Shown here: positions 33,889 through 43,005 of the stretch, piece by piece | Position numbering within the stretch: position 1 is the stretch's first letter | How the letters are laid out: each line of letters starts with the position of its first letter | NCBI RefSeq assembly: GCF_025354435.1 | Contig: NZ_JANXMU010000015.1 | Location: 1-64,000 of the forward strand | From: Rhodoferax sp. | GTDB lineage: Bacteria; Pseudomonadota; Gammaproteobacteria; Burkholderiales; Burkholderiaceae_C | DNA: 64,000 nucleotides | Direction: 5' to 3' | Position numbers and translations under genes: made by a program | Notes under the pieces: model-generated | Told to the model about the DNA's origin: nothing | Databases searched by the model: none | Seen by the model: only the letters and a program-made list of their open reading frames with translations

Positions 33889-34886
33889 CAAATGACCTTC
33901 GCCCGCATCAAGTCGCCAATGTGCACCACACCGACCAGCACGCCGCTGGGTTCCACCACCAGTACGCTGGTAATGCGGTGGCGCTCCATCAGCTCAGCCG
34001 CATCGACCGCCAGCGCCTGGGGCTGGATGCTGCGCGGGTGCATATGCATGACCTCTTGCGCCCGTGCGGCCCGCAGGTCTACGCCGTTTTCAATCAGGCG
34101 GCGCAGGTCGCCATCGGTAAACACACCCAGCACCTGCTGCTGCCCGTCCACGATGGCGGCAAGCCCACCCTTGGCGCTCATCTCGCGCATCATGTCGCCA
34201 AACAGGGTGTCGGGGCTGACGCGTGGTACCTCGTCGCCAGAGCGCATCACGTCGCTGACATGGGTGAGCAGCTTGCGGCCCAACGCACCCCCAGGGTGCG
34301 AACGGGCAAAGTCTTCGGGCTGGAAACCGCGCGCATCCAACAGGGCCACGGCCAGCGCGTCGCCCAGCGCCAATTGCGCGGTGGTGCTAGCGGTGGGAGC
34401 GAGGTTCAGGGGGCAGGCTTCTTTGTCGACCCCGCCGTCCAGCACTTCGGTGGCGTGGCGGGCCAGGGTGGATTGCAAGCCGCCAGTGATAGCTATCAGG
34501 GGCACGCCCTGGCGCTTGAGCACCGGCAGCAGGATGGTGATCTCGGAGGACTCCCCGCTGTTGGATATGGCCAACACGATGTCACGGGGTTCGATCATGC
34601 CTAGGTCGCCGTGGCTGGCTTCACCGGGGTGCACAAACATGGCAGGGGTGCCAGTGGAGGCCAGGGTCGCGGCGATTTTGCGGCCCACATGGCCACTTTT
34701 ACCCATGCCCATCACTACCACGCGGCCCCGCACGTTCAGCACCATGTGCACGCTACGGGCGAAGGAATCGGTCAGGCGGTTTTTCAGGCCCGCAACGGCT
34801 GCGGCTTCAATATCGAAGGTCTCGCACGCTTGGCGCAGGGCCCGGGCAGCGTCAAAAGGAAGGGCGGGCGGCGATGCGGATGTCAT
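33888..34886 (-). CDS. kdsD: D-arabinose 5-phosphate isomerase
   Basis: A 332-aa enzyme interconverting ribulose-5-P and arabinose-5-P for Kdo synthesis. It has an N-terminal SIS domain (GRVVVMGMGKSGHVGRKIAA, TGTPAMFVHPGEASHGDLGM) and two C-terminal CBS domains (from about residue 210). KpsF/GutQ family length. It is the first gene of kdsD-kdsC-lptC and divergent from the antiporter gene. Confidence 0.94.
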   Translation of the reverse strand: MTSASPPALPFDAARALRQACETFDIEAAAVAGLKNRLTDSFARSVHMVLNVRGRVVVMGMGKSGHVGRKIAATLASTGTPAMFVHPGEASHGDLGMIEPRDIVLAISNSGESSEITILLPVLKRQGVPLIAITGGLQSTLARHATEVLDGGVDKEACPLNLAPTASTTAQLALGDALAVALLDARGFQPEDFARSHPGGALGRKLLTHVSDVMRSGDEVPRVSPDTLFGDMMREMSAKGGLAAIVDGQQQVLGVFTDGDLRRLIENGVDLRAARAQEVMHMHPRSIQPQALAVDAAELMERHRITSVLVVEPSGVLVGVVHIGDLMRAKVI

Positions 34887-34959
34887 GGACTGATTCTATC
34901 GGCGAGCATCTGGCACTTTGTTTGCATGGCTATGGGTTTACGCTTGTTAGCATAGGCCC

Positions 34960-36945
34960 ATGACCGGACTCGAACTGACCCTGATGTACCTGCTGGCCGC
35001 TGTGCTGGGGGTGGTCACGTTCCGCTCACTGAAGCTGCCGCCCATGCTCGGTTATCTGGTCGTGGGCGTGGTGATTGGGCCCAATGCGCTGGCGCTGGCG
35101 CAGAACTCCGAGGGCATCAAGCACCTAGGCGAATTTGGAGTGGTGTTTTTGATGTTCGTGATTGGGCTCGAATTCAACCTGCCCAAGCTGCGTGCCATGC
35201 GCCAGCATGTGTTTGGGTTGGGCCTGTTCCAGGTCACCGTCACCATGCTGTTAGCCACTTTTGCGTCCCTGGCGTTGGCAATCGCTGCCCCAAAGCTATG
35301 GCACATGGAGTGGCAAACGGCTTTGGCGCTATCGGGGGCGCTGGCCATGAGCAGCACCGCCATTGTGGTCAAGCTGATGGCCGAGCGGCTGGAGATGGAG
35401 TCCGAGCACGGTAAGCGTGTCATGGGGGTGTTGCTGTTCCAGGATCTGGCGGTGGTGCCCTTGCTGGTACTGATCCCGGCGCTGGGCTCGTCGCCCGAGC
35501 AACTGCTGACCTCGTTGGCACTGGCATCGCTCAAAGCAGCAGCCTTGATCACCGTGCTGTTGGTCGGCGGACAGCGGGTGATGCGCTGGTGGCTGACCAT
35601 CGTGGCGCGGCGCAAGAGTGAAGAGCTGTTTGTGCTGAACCTGTTGCTGATCACCCTGGGGCTGGCCTGGCTGACTGAACTGGCGGGCTTAAGCCTGGCG
35701 TTGGGGGCTTTTATTGCAGGCATGCTCATATCGGAGACGGAATACAAGCACCAGGTAGAAACCGATATCCGCCCGTTCCACGATGTGCTGCTGGGCCTGT
35801 TTTTCATCACCATCGGCATGCTGCTGGACTGGCGCTTGGTGCTGGAGCACTGGCCCTTGGTGCTGCTGTTGGTGAGCTTGCCGGTGTTGTTCAAGCTGGC
35901 GATGGTGACCGCGCTGGCCCGGCTGCTGGGTGGCACCATGGGGGTGTCGCTGCGCACCGGCCTGTACCTGGCGCAGGCGGGCGAATTCGGTTTTGTACTG
36001 CTGACACTGGCACAGGAAAATCGGCTCGTGCCCCCGTCTTTGCTGAATCCCATCCTGGCCAGCATGGTGCTGTCGATGCTGGCCACACCCTTCATCATCA
36101 TGTTCAGCAACAAGATCGTGATGAAGCTGGTCAGCAGTGAGTGGTTGCAGCAGTCGCTGCAAATGACCCACATCGCCCGCAAATCTATCAATGCCAACAA
36201 GCACGTGATCATCTGCGGCTACGGCCGCTGCGGCCAGAACCTGGCCCGCATGCTGGAGCGCGAAGGCATTCCCTACATGGCACTCGATTTGGACCCGGAC
36301 CGCGTGCGCCAGGCCGCGGCGGCGGGCGATTCGGTGGTGTTTGGCGACGCGGCTCGCCTGCAGGCGCTGATGGCGGCGGGCCTGGCACGGGCCAGCGCCG
36401 TGGTCATCACCTACCTGGACGTGGCGGGTGCGCTCAAGGTCCTGGTGCACACCCGCGCCCACGCGCCCCAGGTGCCAGTGATCGTACGCACCCAGGACGA
36501 CCACGACCTGGAAAAACTGCGCCAGGCCGGTGCCACCGAAGTCGTGCCCGAGGCGATCGAGGGCTCCTTGATGCTGGCCAGCCACGCGCTGGCGCTGGTG
36601 GGCGTGCCCATGCGCCGGGTGATCCGGGTGGTGCAGGACCAGCGCGACGCGCGTTACAACCTGCTGCGCGGCTACTTCCACGGGGCCGATGACAACGGCG
36701 TGGACGAGCTGCACCACGAGCGCCTGACCACCCTGACCCTGACGATTGCCGCCAAATGCCTGGGCAAGCCTTTGGGCCGACTGGCCTTGCACGCCGTGGG
36801 GGTGCGGGTGATCAGCTTGCGGCGCAAAAATGGAAAAACCGAGGAGCCTGGCGACAACGTGCTGCTGCACGATGGTGACACCCTGGTGCTGTGCGGCGAG
36901 GCCGCAACCTTGGCATTGGCCGAAGATAAGTTTTTAAAGGGCTGA
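34960..36945 (+). CDS. CPA2 monovalent cation:proton antiporter (KefB/KefC-like)
   Basis: A 661-aa inner-membrane transporter. About 12-13 membrane segments (residues 1-385; LGYLVVGVVIGPNALAL, ALSGALAMSSTAIVVKLMAE) are followed by a cytosolic RCK/TrkA-N domain (HVIICGYGRCGQNLARMLER, near residue 412) and a TrkA-C domain near the C-terminus (GVRVISLRRKNGKTEEPGDN). It probably exchanges K+ or Na+ for H+ under nucleotide or thiol control. No KefF/KefG partner is adjacent, so glutathione gating is not shown. Confidence 0.9.
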   Translation: MTGLELTLMYLLAAVLGVVTFRSLKLPPMLGYLVVGVVIGPNALALAQNSEGIKHLGEFGVVFLMFVIGLEFNLPKLRAMRQHVFGLGLFQVTVTMLLATFASLALAIAAPKLWHMEWQTALALSGALAMSSTAIVVKLMAERLEMESEHGKRVMGVLLFQDLAVVPLLVLIPALGSSPEQLLTSLALASLKAAALITVLLVGGQRVMRWWLTIVARRKSEELFVLNLLLITLGLAWLTELAGLSLALGAFIAGMLISETEYKHQVETDIRPFHDVLLGLFFITIGMLLDWRLVLEHWPLVLLLVSLPVLFKLAMVTALARLLGGTMGVSLRTGLYLAQAGEFGFVLLTLAQENRLVPPSLLNPILASMVLSMLATPFIIMFSNKIVMKLVSSEWLQQSLQMTHIARKSINANKHVIICGYGRCGQNLARMLEREGIPYMALDLDPDRVRQAAAAGDSVVFGDAARLQALMAAGLARASAVVITYLDVAGALKVLVHTRAHAPQVPVIVRTQDDHDLEKLRQAGATEVVPEAIEGSLMLASHALALVGVPMRRVIRVVQDQRDARYNLLRGYFHGADDNGVDELHHERLTTLTLTIAAKCLGKPLGRLALHAVGVRVISLRRKNGKTEEPGDNVLLHDGDTLVLCGEAATLALAEDKFLKG

Positions 36946-36996
36946 CACGGTTAGGCCAAGGCACAATAGCTACCCCTCTCCTTTGGTGACATCCCC

Positions 36997-37551
36997 ATGA
37001 CAAGCTTCAGCGTCAGCGCGTACCTCAAGGCCCATATGCGTACGGTGCCCGACTGGCCCGCACCCGGCGTGCAGTTTCGAGACATCACCCCGCTGCTGCA
37101 AAACCCACGCGTCTTTCGCGTGATGATCGATGCCTTTGTGCACCGCTACATGGACCCAGCCCTGCGTCCCGACGTGGTGGCCGGGCTGGATGCACGTGGC
37201 TTCATTTTGGGTGCAGTGGTGGCCTATGAGCTCAATATCGGTTTTGTGCCGATACGCAAAAAAGGCAAGCTGCCGTTCACCACAGTAGAAGAAACCTACG
37301 AGCTGGAATACGGCAGCGCCACGGTGGAACTACACACCGATGCTGTCAAGGCCGGCGACCGGGTGCTGCTGATCGACGACCTGATCGCCACCGGTGGCAC
37401 CATGATGGCCGGTAAAAAGCTGCTCGAAAAGCTCGGTGCCACGGTGGTTGAAGGCGCGGCGATTGTCGATTTGCCCGAGCTGGGTGGCTCCAACAAACTG
37501 CGTGAAAGCGGCTTGTCACTGTTTACGTTAGTGGATTTTTCCGGGCACTGA
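36997..37551 (+). CDS. apt: Adenine phosphoribosyltransferase
   Basis: A 184-aa purine salvage enzyme making AMP from adenine and PRPP. It has the Apt N-terminus ([19 protein letters not shown]), [10 protein letters not shown], and the PRPP loop [14 protein letters not shown]. It follows the antiporter by 51 nt. Its 3' end overlaps the convergent gene at 37528-38058 by 24 nt. Confidence 0.95.
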   Translation: MTSFSVSAYLKAHMRTVPDWPAPGVQFRDITPLLQNPRVFRVMIDAFVHRYMDPALRPDVVAGLDARGFILGAVVAYELNIGFVPIRKKGKLPFTTVEETYELEYGSATVELHTDAVKAGDRVLLIDDLIATGGTMMAGKKLLEKLGATVVEGAAIVDLPELGGSNKLRESGLSLFTLVDFSGH

Positions 37552-38058
37552 GGGCAGGCGAGAAGCCGCTTCCAAAGCCTTCTGGAAGGCGGCCACCTCG
37601 TCGTCTTGCAAGGGCTCATAGCGGCCCACACCACCGGCCAGGGTGACACGGTCCGACGGACCGGACTCCGGACCCGACAACGTGGCCGGCATGCTGGGCG
37701 GCGCGGCCACCAGTTCCGCGTTATTACGCCAGTACACCGCCGTAATCACCAGCCCATGCTGGGCTTGTGCGGCCTCCACTACTTGCGTCTCGATGCGCGA
37801 CCGCCATCCGGCATCTCCGCCCCAAGGATTCGCCACATCCACCATTACCAAAAACTGCTGTCCTTGGTCGTCCAGTGCCAACACCTTGAATTTAAAGCTG
37901 GTCGTTTGCACACCGGCCTGTACCAGCGAGGTCCGCATAATCGCATACAGCCGCTCCCGGCGGTCAATCCGGGCATCTCGCAACCTGGTTACGTCGGGGG
38001 TGGGCGCAGGGACTGCATCCTTCAGGGGTTTGCGCGAAAACCAGTTTAAAAAAGACAT
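37528..38058 (-). CDS. Hypothetical protein (176 aa)
   Basis: A 176-aa soluble protein starting [19 protein letters not shown], with a basic region ([20 protein letters not shown]) and a central alpha/beta segment ([20 protein letters not shown]). No signal peptide, no catalytic motif and no family I can name. It precedes nothing on its strand but follows the cNMP-binding gene by 28 nt, so the two may be co-transcribed. The 24-nt convergent overlap with apt is unusual but both frames look real. Confidence 0.7.
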   Translation of the reverse strand: MSFLNWFSRKPLKDAVPAPTPDVTRLRDARIDRRERLYAIMRTSLVQAGVQTTSFKFKVLALDDQGQQFLVMVDVANPWGGDAGWRSRIETQVVEAAQAQHGLVITAVYWRNNAELVAAPPSMPATLSGPESGPSDRVTLAGGVGRYEPLQDDEVAAFQKALEAASRLPSVPGKIH

Positions 38059-38086
38059 GCTTTTGCCTTCCTTGGGGGCCGCCTAC

Positions 38087-38563
38087 TCATGTCACCGCGA
38101 CACGGTATCGGCTGTGCATCAAACGCTTGGCGACCACCGCCCCAGCGCCCATTGCCACCGCCAAGGCCAACTCGGGCTTGCGGTGGGTCATTTCGGTAAA
38201 CCGCATGGGAGACAGGCTCCACAAGGCACAGGTGCTGCCCGCCTGCACTGTGGCGCTGCGCGGGGTTCCGGTGAAAAAGCTGCCTTCCCCGACCACACTG
38301 CCTGCGCCCACAATGGCCAACCGGATCCGGCTCTCGGCATCTTCAAAATGCACGCTCAGGCTGCCGCTGGCAACAAAATACAGCGTGCGGTCCATCGCAC
38401 CCTGTTTGAACAGAACGTCCCCCTGCACCACGGTCAGCGGCTGCAGATAGTGCGCCAGTGCATCCCACTGGGCGGGTGCTAGATTCAGGTTCAGGCCGTC
38501 CTGGGCTTTGTTCAGCAGCAATGCATCAATTAGGCCTTGGAGATCGGGCGCTGCGGTAGTCAT
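38087..38563 (-). CDS. Cyclic nucleotide-binding domain protein
   Basis: A 158-aa protein made almost wholly of one CRP-like cNMP-binding beta-roll (VVQGDVLFKQGAMDRTLYFV, GSVVGEGSFFTGTPRSATVQ). The phosphate-binding cassette is partly preserved (GEGSFF and PRSATV). There is no helix-turn-helix, so it is not a transcription factor by itself. It lies 18 nt downstream of mnmE on the same strand. The ligand and partner are unknown. Confidence 0.85.
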   Translation of the reverse strand: MTTAAPDLQGLIDALLLNKAQDGLNLNLAPAQWDALAHYLQPLTVVQGDVLFKQGAMDRTLYFVASGSLSVHFEDAESRIRLAIVGAGSVVGEGSFFTGTPRSATVQAGSTCALWSLSPMRFTEMTHRKPELALAVAMGAGAVVAKRLMHSRYRVAVT

Positions 38564-38581
38564 GGCCAGAGTTTATGGCAT

Positions 38582-39952
38582 TCATTTGCCAATGCAAAAG
38601 CTGGAAAAAATCACCCCTAGCAAATCGTCTGCGGTGAAAGCGCCTGTGATCTCGTTCAGGGCATTCTGAGCCAAACGCAACTCTTCGGCCAACAGGTCCA
38701 GCAACTGCGCCTGCGCCGCCAAATGCGCCACGGCGGCATCCACATGCGCTTCGACCCGCTGCAGAGCGTGCACATGGCGGGCCCGGGCGATAAACACACC
38801 TTCGGGCGAGGCCTGCCAACCGGCCACGTCCAGTAGCTTGCGGCGCAGGTTGTCTAGCCCGGCACCGGTCTTGGCGGACAGGGCCAGCACGCCAGGGGCG
38901 GCTTGGTGCGAGTCCAACTTGTTCCACACGTCGATCACCGGCACGCGGGGCGGCAGCTTTTGGGCCAGTTCGGCCGCAATGGCCGCATCGGCAGCCTGGT
39001 AGTCGGCCAAGTCGGCACGGGTCAGGTCGTGTAAAAACAACACGGCATCGGCGGCTTCGATCTCGGCCCAGGCGCGCTCGATACCGATGGCCTCGATGGC
39101 ATCCTCGCTGCTGCGCAGCCCGGCGGTGTCGATCACGTGGATGGGCACACCTTCTATCTGGATGGTTTGGGCCACCTTGTCGCGCGTGGTGCCAGCAATG
39201 GGGGTGACGATGGCCAACTCGGCTCCGGCCAGGGCGTTCAGCAAGGACGACTTGCCCGCGTTCGGCTGGCCCGCAATCACCACCTTGATGCCTTCGCGCA
39301 GCAAAGCGCCCTGGCGGGTGCGCTGCATCACGGTTGCCAGCTTTTGCTGTAGTTTTGATAGCTGCCCGTGCGCGTCTGCCTTACGCAGGAAGTCGATTTC
39401 TTCTTCAGGAAAATCCAGCGTGGCTTCGACCAGCATGCGCAGGTGAACCAGGCCGTCGCGCAGGGCGTGTATCTCGTGCGAGAACTCGCCCGACAGCGAA
39501 CGGGCCGCGCTGCGGGCCGCCGCCTCGGTGCTGGCATCGATCAGGTCGGCAATGGCTTCGGCCTGGGCCAAGTCGATTTTGTCGTTCAAAAATGCGCGCT
39601 GGGTAAATTCGCCCGGCTGGGCCAGCCGCACACCGCTGGCTGCACCGGCCTCCAGGCAGCGTGCCAGCAGGAGTTGCAACACCACTGGCCCGCCGTGGGC
39701 CTGCAGTTCCAGCACGTCTTCGCCGGTGTAGGAGTGCGGGGCGGGGAAGTGCAGGGCTAGGCCGTGGTCGATGGCGCCACCCGCCGCGTCGCGAAACGGC
39801 AGGTACGTGGCCTCGCGGGCCTTGAGCAGGCGACCACACAGGGCTTCGATGACCGCACCGATGTGCTTGCCGCTGACCCGTACGATGCCGACCGCACCCC
39901 GACCTGGGGCGGTGGCGATGGCGGCGATAGGGTCGTTATTACGGCTGTGCAT
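38582..39952 (-). CDS. mnmE: tRNA uridine-5-carboxymethylaminomethyl(34) GTPase MnmE
   Basis: A 456-aa GTPase that, with MnmG, modifies the wobble uridine of tRNAs. N-terminal folate-binding domain ([20 protein letters not shown]), G domain ([30 protein letters not shown]) and the invariant C-terminal CIGK are present. The ATG at 39952 is chosen because the upstream codons lie in the yidC terminator. It ends the rpmH-rnpA-yidD-yidC-mnmE block. Confidence 0.95.
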   Translation of the reverse strand: MHSRNNDPIAAIATAPGRGAVGIVRVSGKHIGAVIEALCGRLLKAREATYLPFRDAAGGAIDHGLALHFPAPHSYTGEDVLELQAHGGPVVLQLLLARCLEAGAASGVRLAQPGEFTQRAFLNDKIDLAQAEAIADLIDASTEAAARSAARSLSGEFSHEIHALRDGLVHLRMLVEATLDFPEEEIDFLRKADAHGQLSKLQQKLATVMQRTRQGALLREGIKVVIAGQPNAGKSSLLNALAGAELAIVTPIAGTTRDKVAQTIQIEGVPIHVIDTAGLRSSEDAIEAIGIERAWAEIEAADAVLFLHDLTRADLADYQAADAAIAAELAQKLPPRVPVIDVWNKLDSHQAAPGVLALSAKTGAGLDNLRRKLLDVAGWQASPEGVFIARARHVHALQRVEAHVDAAVAHLAAQAQLLDLLAEELRLAQNALNEITGAFTADDLLGVIFSSFCIGK

Positions 39953-39969
39953 AGCGTGAAGTCTTCCAG

Positions 39970-40005
39970 AAAAAAAGCCGCCCAACCCGGAGGTTCAGCG
40001 GCTTT
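39970..40005 (-). terminator. Rho-independent terminator between yidC and mnmE
   Basis: On the minus strand, stem AAAGCCGC / GCGGCTTT with a 16-nt loop is followed by a run of Ts (39976 down to 39970). It ends the yidC transcript, so mnmE likely depends on read-through or a promoter inside this gap. Confidence 0.75.
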
Positions 40006-40024
40006 GGTACACCACAGGGTGGTG

Positions 40025-41725
40025 TTATTTGAACGAGGGCAAATGGAACTTCGGTGGAACGCCCATACGGGTGTTGATGATCCACTGCTGGGCGATCGAC
40101 AAGGCGTTGTTGGTAATCCAGTACATCACCAGCCCGGCCGGGAAGAAGAAAAACATCACCGAGAACGCCAGCGGCATAAACCACATCATTTTGGCCTGCA
40201 GCGGATCTGGCGGCGCGGGGTTCAACGAGGTTTGCAGCATGGTGGTCATGGCCATCAGCACCGGCAAGATGAAGAACGGATCGGGCGACGACAGGTCATG
40301 GATCCACAGCGCCCAGGGCGCGTTGCGCATTTCCACGCTGGACAGCAACACCCAGTACAGGGCCATAAACACCGGAATCTGGATCATGATGGGGAAGCAG
40401 CCGCCCATCGGGTTGATCTTTTCTTCGCGGTAAATTTTCATCATGGCCTGCTGCATTTCGGCAGGCTTGTCTTTCAGGCGCTCGCGCATTTCGGTGATGC
40501 GGGGGTTGATGGCCTTCATCTTGGCCATGCTGGAGTAAGCCTTGGCATTGAGCCAGTAAAAGGCGATCTTCAGCAATAGCACTAGGGCCACAATCGACCA
40601 GCCCCAGTTCATGAGCACGCTGTGGATCTTGTCGAGCAGCCAGTACAGCGGCTCGGCCAGAATCTTGACCCAGCCATAGTCCTTCACCAGCTCCAGGCCG
40701 GGGGTCAGCGACTCCAATAGTTTTTCAAGCTGTGGGCCCACGAACATGCGGGCATCTACCGATTTGCTGGCGCCGGGGGCGATGTCGTTCATCGGCGTGA
40801 TCATGCCGACCGCGTACAGGTTGGTATCGACCTTGCGCATGAACAGGTCGCGCTGGATGCCGTCGCCCAGCAACCAGGCGCTGGCAAAGTAATGCTGCAC
40901 CATAGCCACGTAGCCGGTGGTGGAGGTCTTCTCGATATCGACCTTGTTTTCTTCAATCTTCTTGAACTCGACCTTTTGGTACTTCATGGCATCGGTGTAG
41001 ACCGCAGGGCCGGTGAAGGTGGAGTAGAACGAGGACTCGCCCGGTGGCTTATTGCCGTCGCGCACCAATTGCAGGTACAGCTGGGGCGATACCGCGGTGG
41101 TGCCGACGTTTTGCACTTCATGCTTCACGTTGATCACGTAGGAACCACGGGCCAGCGAGTAGGTCTTGACCAGCTTGATGCCGCCAACTACGGGCGATTC
41201 AAAGCGAACCGTCAGGTCCTTGGCACCTTCTGCCAAAGTGCGTTCGCCGGGCACCAGGGTCATTACCGTTTTATGGCTAGGCAAAGCCGCGCCGGCTACC
41301 GATCCAACACCGGCAATCAACCCGGTCTGGGCTTGGTAATAACGGTCTTTGCTGTCGTCGAGCAAGACAAAGTTCTTCGACTTGTCGGCCATATCGACCT
41401 GACCCAACAACTCGGAACGCACCAGGGAGCCGCCTTCGGTGTCAAAGGTCAGCTTCAGCAAGTCGGTGGTGACCAGCACCTGCTCTTTGGTGGCGGCAGG
41501 CGCAGCAGGATCTACAGGTACCTGGGCCACGCCAGCTGCTGGCGTAGCGGCCACAGGTGCGGGTACCGAGGAGGTACCTGCTGCAGGCTTGGCTAAAGCC
41601 GCCTGCTCCACGGGTGACGGGAAGAAGGTTGCTTTATGGCCGTTGAAAACTTGCCATTTATCCCACAGCAACACCATAGAAAAACCAAAAATCACCCACA
41701 GGATGGTTCGGCGAATATCGTTCAT
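40025..41725 (-). CDS. yidC: Membrane protein insertase YidC
   Basis: A 566-aa inner-membrane insertase. The N-terminal membrane anchor (ILWVIFGFSMVLLWDKWQVF) precedes a large periplasmic domain and five C-terminal membrane segments (ALVLLLKIAFYWLNAKAYSS, MGGCFPIMIQIPVFMALYWV, AFSVMFFFFPAGLVMYWITN). The conserved Arg of the cytosolic-side groove is expected in the first core helix region. It overlaps yidD by 4 nt. Confidence 0.96.
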   Translation of the reverse strand: MNDIRRTILWVIFGFSMVLLWDKWQVFNGHKATFFPSPVEQAALAKPAAGTSSVPAPVAATPAAGVAQVPVDPAAPAATKEQVLVTTDLLKLTFDTEGGSLVRSELLGQVDMADKSKNFVLLDDSKDRYYQAQTGLIAGVGSVAGAALPSHKTVMTLVPGERTLAEGAKDLTVRFESPVVGGIKLVKTYSLARGSYVINVKHEVQNVGTTAVSPQLYLQLVRDGNKPPGESSFYSTFTGPAVYTDAMKYQKVEFKKIEENKVDIEKTSTTGYVAMVQHYFASAWLLGDGIQRDLFMRKVDTNLYAVGMITPMNDIAPGASKSVDARMFVGPQLEKLLESLTPGLELVKDYGWVKILAEPLYWLLDKIHSVLMNWGWSIVALVLLLKIAFYWLNAKAYSSMAKMKAINPRITEMRERLKDKPAEMQQAMMKIYREEKINPMGGCFPIMIQIPVFMALYWVLLSSVEMRNAPWALWIHDLSSPDPFFILPVLMAMTTMLQTSLNPAPPDPLQAKMMWFMPLAFSVMFFFFPAGLVMYWITNNALSIAQQWIINTRMGVPPKFHLPSFK

Positions 41726-41994
41726 GAAGACTTCTTATGTGAAGAGGAGGAAAGCAAGGGAGAAAAAAGCCGTGGACGCTCGCGCGGAGGCAAGTCGAGC
41801 CCACCGTCGCACCAGGGGTGGCAGCGCGCCAACCGCCTGAGCGTCAAATAAGAACCTGCTGCCGCGCCATGCCGCTCTAAAACCGCCAATGCGTACACCG
41901 AGCAAGTGGGCTCAAAACGACAGGCCGAACCCAGCCACGGGCTGAGCAGCAACCGGTAGCCACGCACGACCCCCATCAGCAAGGATTGCATCAT
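41722..41994 (-). CDS. yidD: Membrane protein insertion efficiency factor YidD
   Basis: A 90-aa protein with the family hallmark YRLLLSPWLGSACRFEPTCS and Cys-containing RLARCHPWCDGG. It sits between rnpA and yidC and overlaps both by 4 nt, the standard arrangement. It probably assists YidC-dependent insertion. Confidence 0.94.
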   Translation of the reverse strand: MMQSLLMGVVRGYRLLLSPWLGSACRFEPTCSVYALAVLERHGAAAGSYLTLRRLARCHPWCDGGLDLPPRERPRLFSPLLSSSSHKKSS

Positions 41995-42443
41995 GGCGCA
42001 GGTTCCACTTTGGTGACAGCCATGCCAAACAACTGCTCCAGCTCGGTACGCACCGCCAACTTGAGCGGCTCGGACGTGGCGCTGAGAAACACCTTGCGGT
42101 CAAACACCCCCCGCAGACGTACCACGTGGGCCGCTTGCGGAAAGCGCGGCTCAAAAGCCTGGACCACCTGGTAGATCTGGCGCTTGATCGCGTTGCGGGT
42201 CACCGCACGCTTGGCCCAGCGCTTGGGTGCCATGGCCCCCACCCACACGTCCTGAACGCCAAACAGAGCCTGCGGTCGCGTGGACTCGGGCTCTGTAAGA
42301 GAGGGTGTGGATTTAGCGGTGGTTTTGGGCGGCACGGGGAGCACATCCAAAGTAGCGCGGTGCAACGCAAAGTGCGGTGTCCGGGCCACGGTTTTACCCG
42401 CTAAAACGGCCTGAAACTGCGCCCGCGTTTTAAGTCGCTGCAC
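41991..42443 (-). CDS. rnpA: Ribonuclease P protein component
   Basis: A 150-aa basic protein subunit of RNase P, which matures tRNA 5' ends. The RNR signature is KRAVTRNAIKRQIYQV. The start codon is GTG at 42443 giving the usual MQRLKTRAQFQAV. An insert of about 20 residues rich in Pro, Thr and Ser (PPKTTAKSTPSLTEPESTRP) lies before the conserved core. It is 32 nt downstream of rpmH. Confidence 0.94.
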   Translation of the reverse strand: MQRLKTRAQFQAVLAGKTVARTPHFALHRATLDVLPVPPKTTAKSTPSLTEPESTRPQALFGVQDVWVGAMAPKRWAKRAVTRNAIKRQIYQVVQAFEPRFPQAAHVVRLRGVFDRKVFLSATSEPLKLAVRTELEQLFGMAVTKVEPAP

Positions 42444-42475
42444 GGCAGGTTTCAGACCGAAGTCAGTGCGCCAGC

Positions 42476-42610
42476 TTAGACAGCCAGACGTTTGCGGCCT
42501 TTGGCGCGGCGAGCGTTGATGACAGCACGGCCGCCACGGGTTTTCATGCGGACCATGAAACCATGGGTACGGGCACGCTTGATTTTCGACGGTTGGTAAG
42601 TGCGTTTCAT
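42476..42610 (-). CDS. rpmH: 50S ribosomal protein L34
   Basis: A 44-aa protein: [20 protein letters not shown] through a basic tail ending KGRKRLAV. It is the complete L34 length. It heads the rpmH-rnpA-yidD-yidC block and faces the origin region and dnaA. Confidence 0.97.
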   Translation of the reverse strand: MKRTYQPSKIKRARTHGFMVRMKTRGGRAVINARRAKGRKRLAV

Positions 42611-42927
42611 GATGACATCCTAGAAGAGTTCGGATCGGCAGCGCCTATTGGTGCATTGCCAAAAAATGGGGGGCGGTTGAATGCCCTTTTGATGGACCCT
42701 GAAGCTGAAAGCCTGGCACCACCTTCAGTGACACAAAGCCCGCTACACCCATCTCCATCTGTTCGATACCCCAAAGCCTTAACTCACGTTACTCACGCGA
42801 GGCCCGGAAACTGTCTAGATGAATTTAGTCAGGGAAACCCGGCATTATGGCAAATTTTTCGGGGCGTGGCAAGATATGCCTTGCCAAGGCGCGTGCCGGG
42901 GCAGCGCGCAAGCCATTCGCAGCAAAT

Positions 42928-42936
42928 TGTGGATAA
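42928..42936 (-). promoter_or_regulatory. DnaA box (minus orientation)
   Basis: TGTGGATAA is the exact complement of the consensus TTATCCACA. Confidence 0.85.
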
Positions 42937-42977
42937 GGGCGGGACAAACTACAATGGTCGGTTCGCCGATCCCTCAT

Positions 42978-42986
42978 TTATCCACA
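42978..42986 (+). promoter_or_regulatory. DnaA box (plus orientation)
   Basis: Exact TTATCCACA ending 19 bp before the dnaA ATG, so DnaA bound here could also repress its own gene. Confidence 0.85.
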
Positions 42987-43005
42987 GAAGTAGACACCCC
43001 CCACA

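Larger units (their letters stand above)
42611..43005. other. Putative chromosomal replication origin (oriC) and dnaA/rpmH divergent promoters
   Basis: A 395-bp gap between rpmH and dnaA with two perfect DnaA boxes in opposite orientation, 42 bp apart, in its last 80 bp. A/T-rich stretches such as GAATTTAGTCAGG and GGCAAATTTTTC lie upstream of the boxes. Gene order on both sides is the classic origin arrangement. No protein-coding frame looks convincing. Confidence 0.75.

Noticed and set aside
32726-34886. Loss of lptA/lptB from the Kdo-LPS operon as a deletion event
   Set aside because: Kdo-lptC units without lptAB seem to occur in relatives and lptA/lptB may lie elsewhere; nothing in the window shows a deletion scar.
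39336-39390. Possible repeat copy within mnmE (GTAGTTTTGATAGCTGCCCG)
   Set aside because: The encoded segment ([15 protein letters not shown]) resembles normal MnmE sequence at normal length, so the likeness is probably chance.
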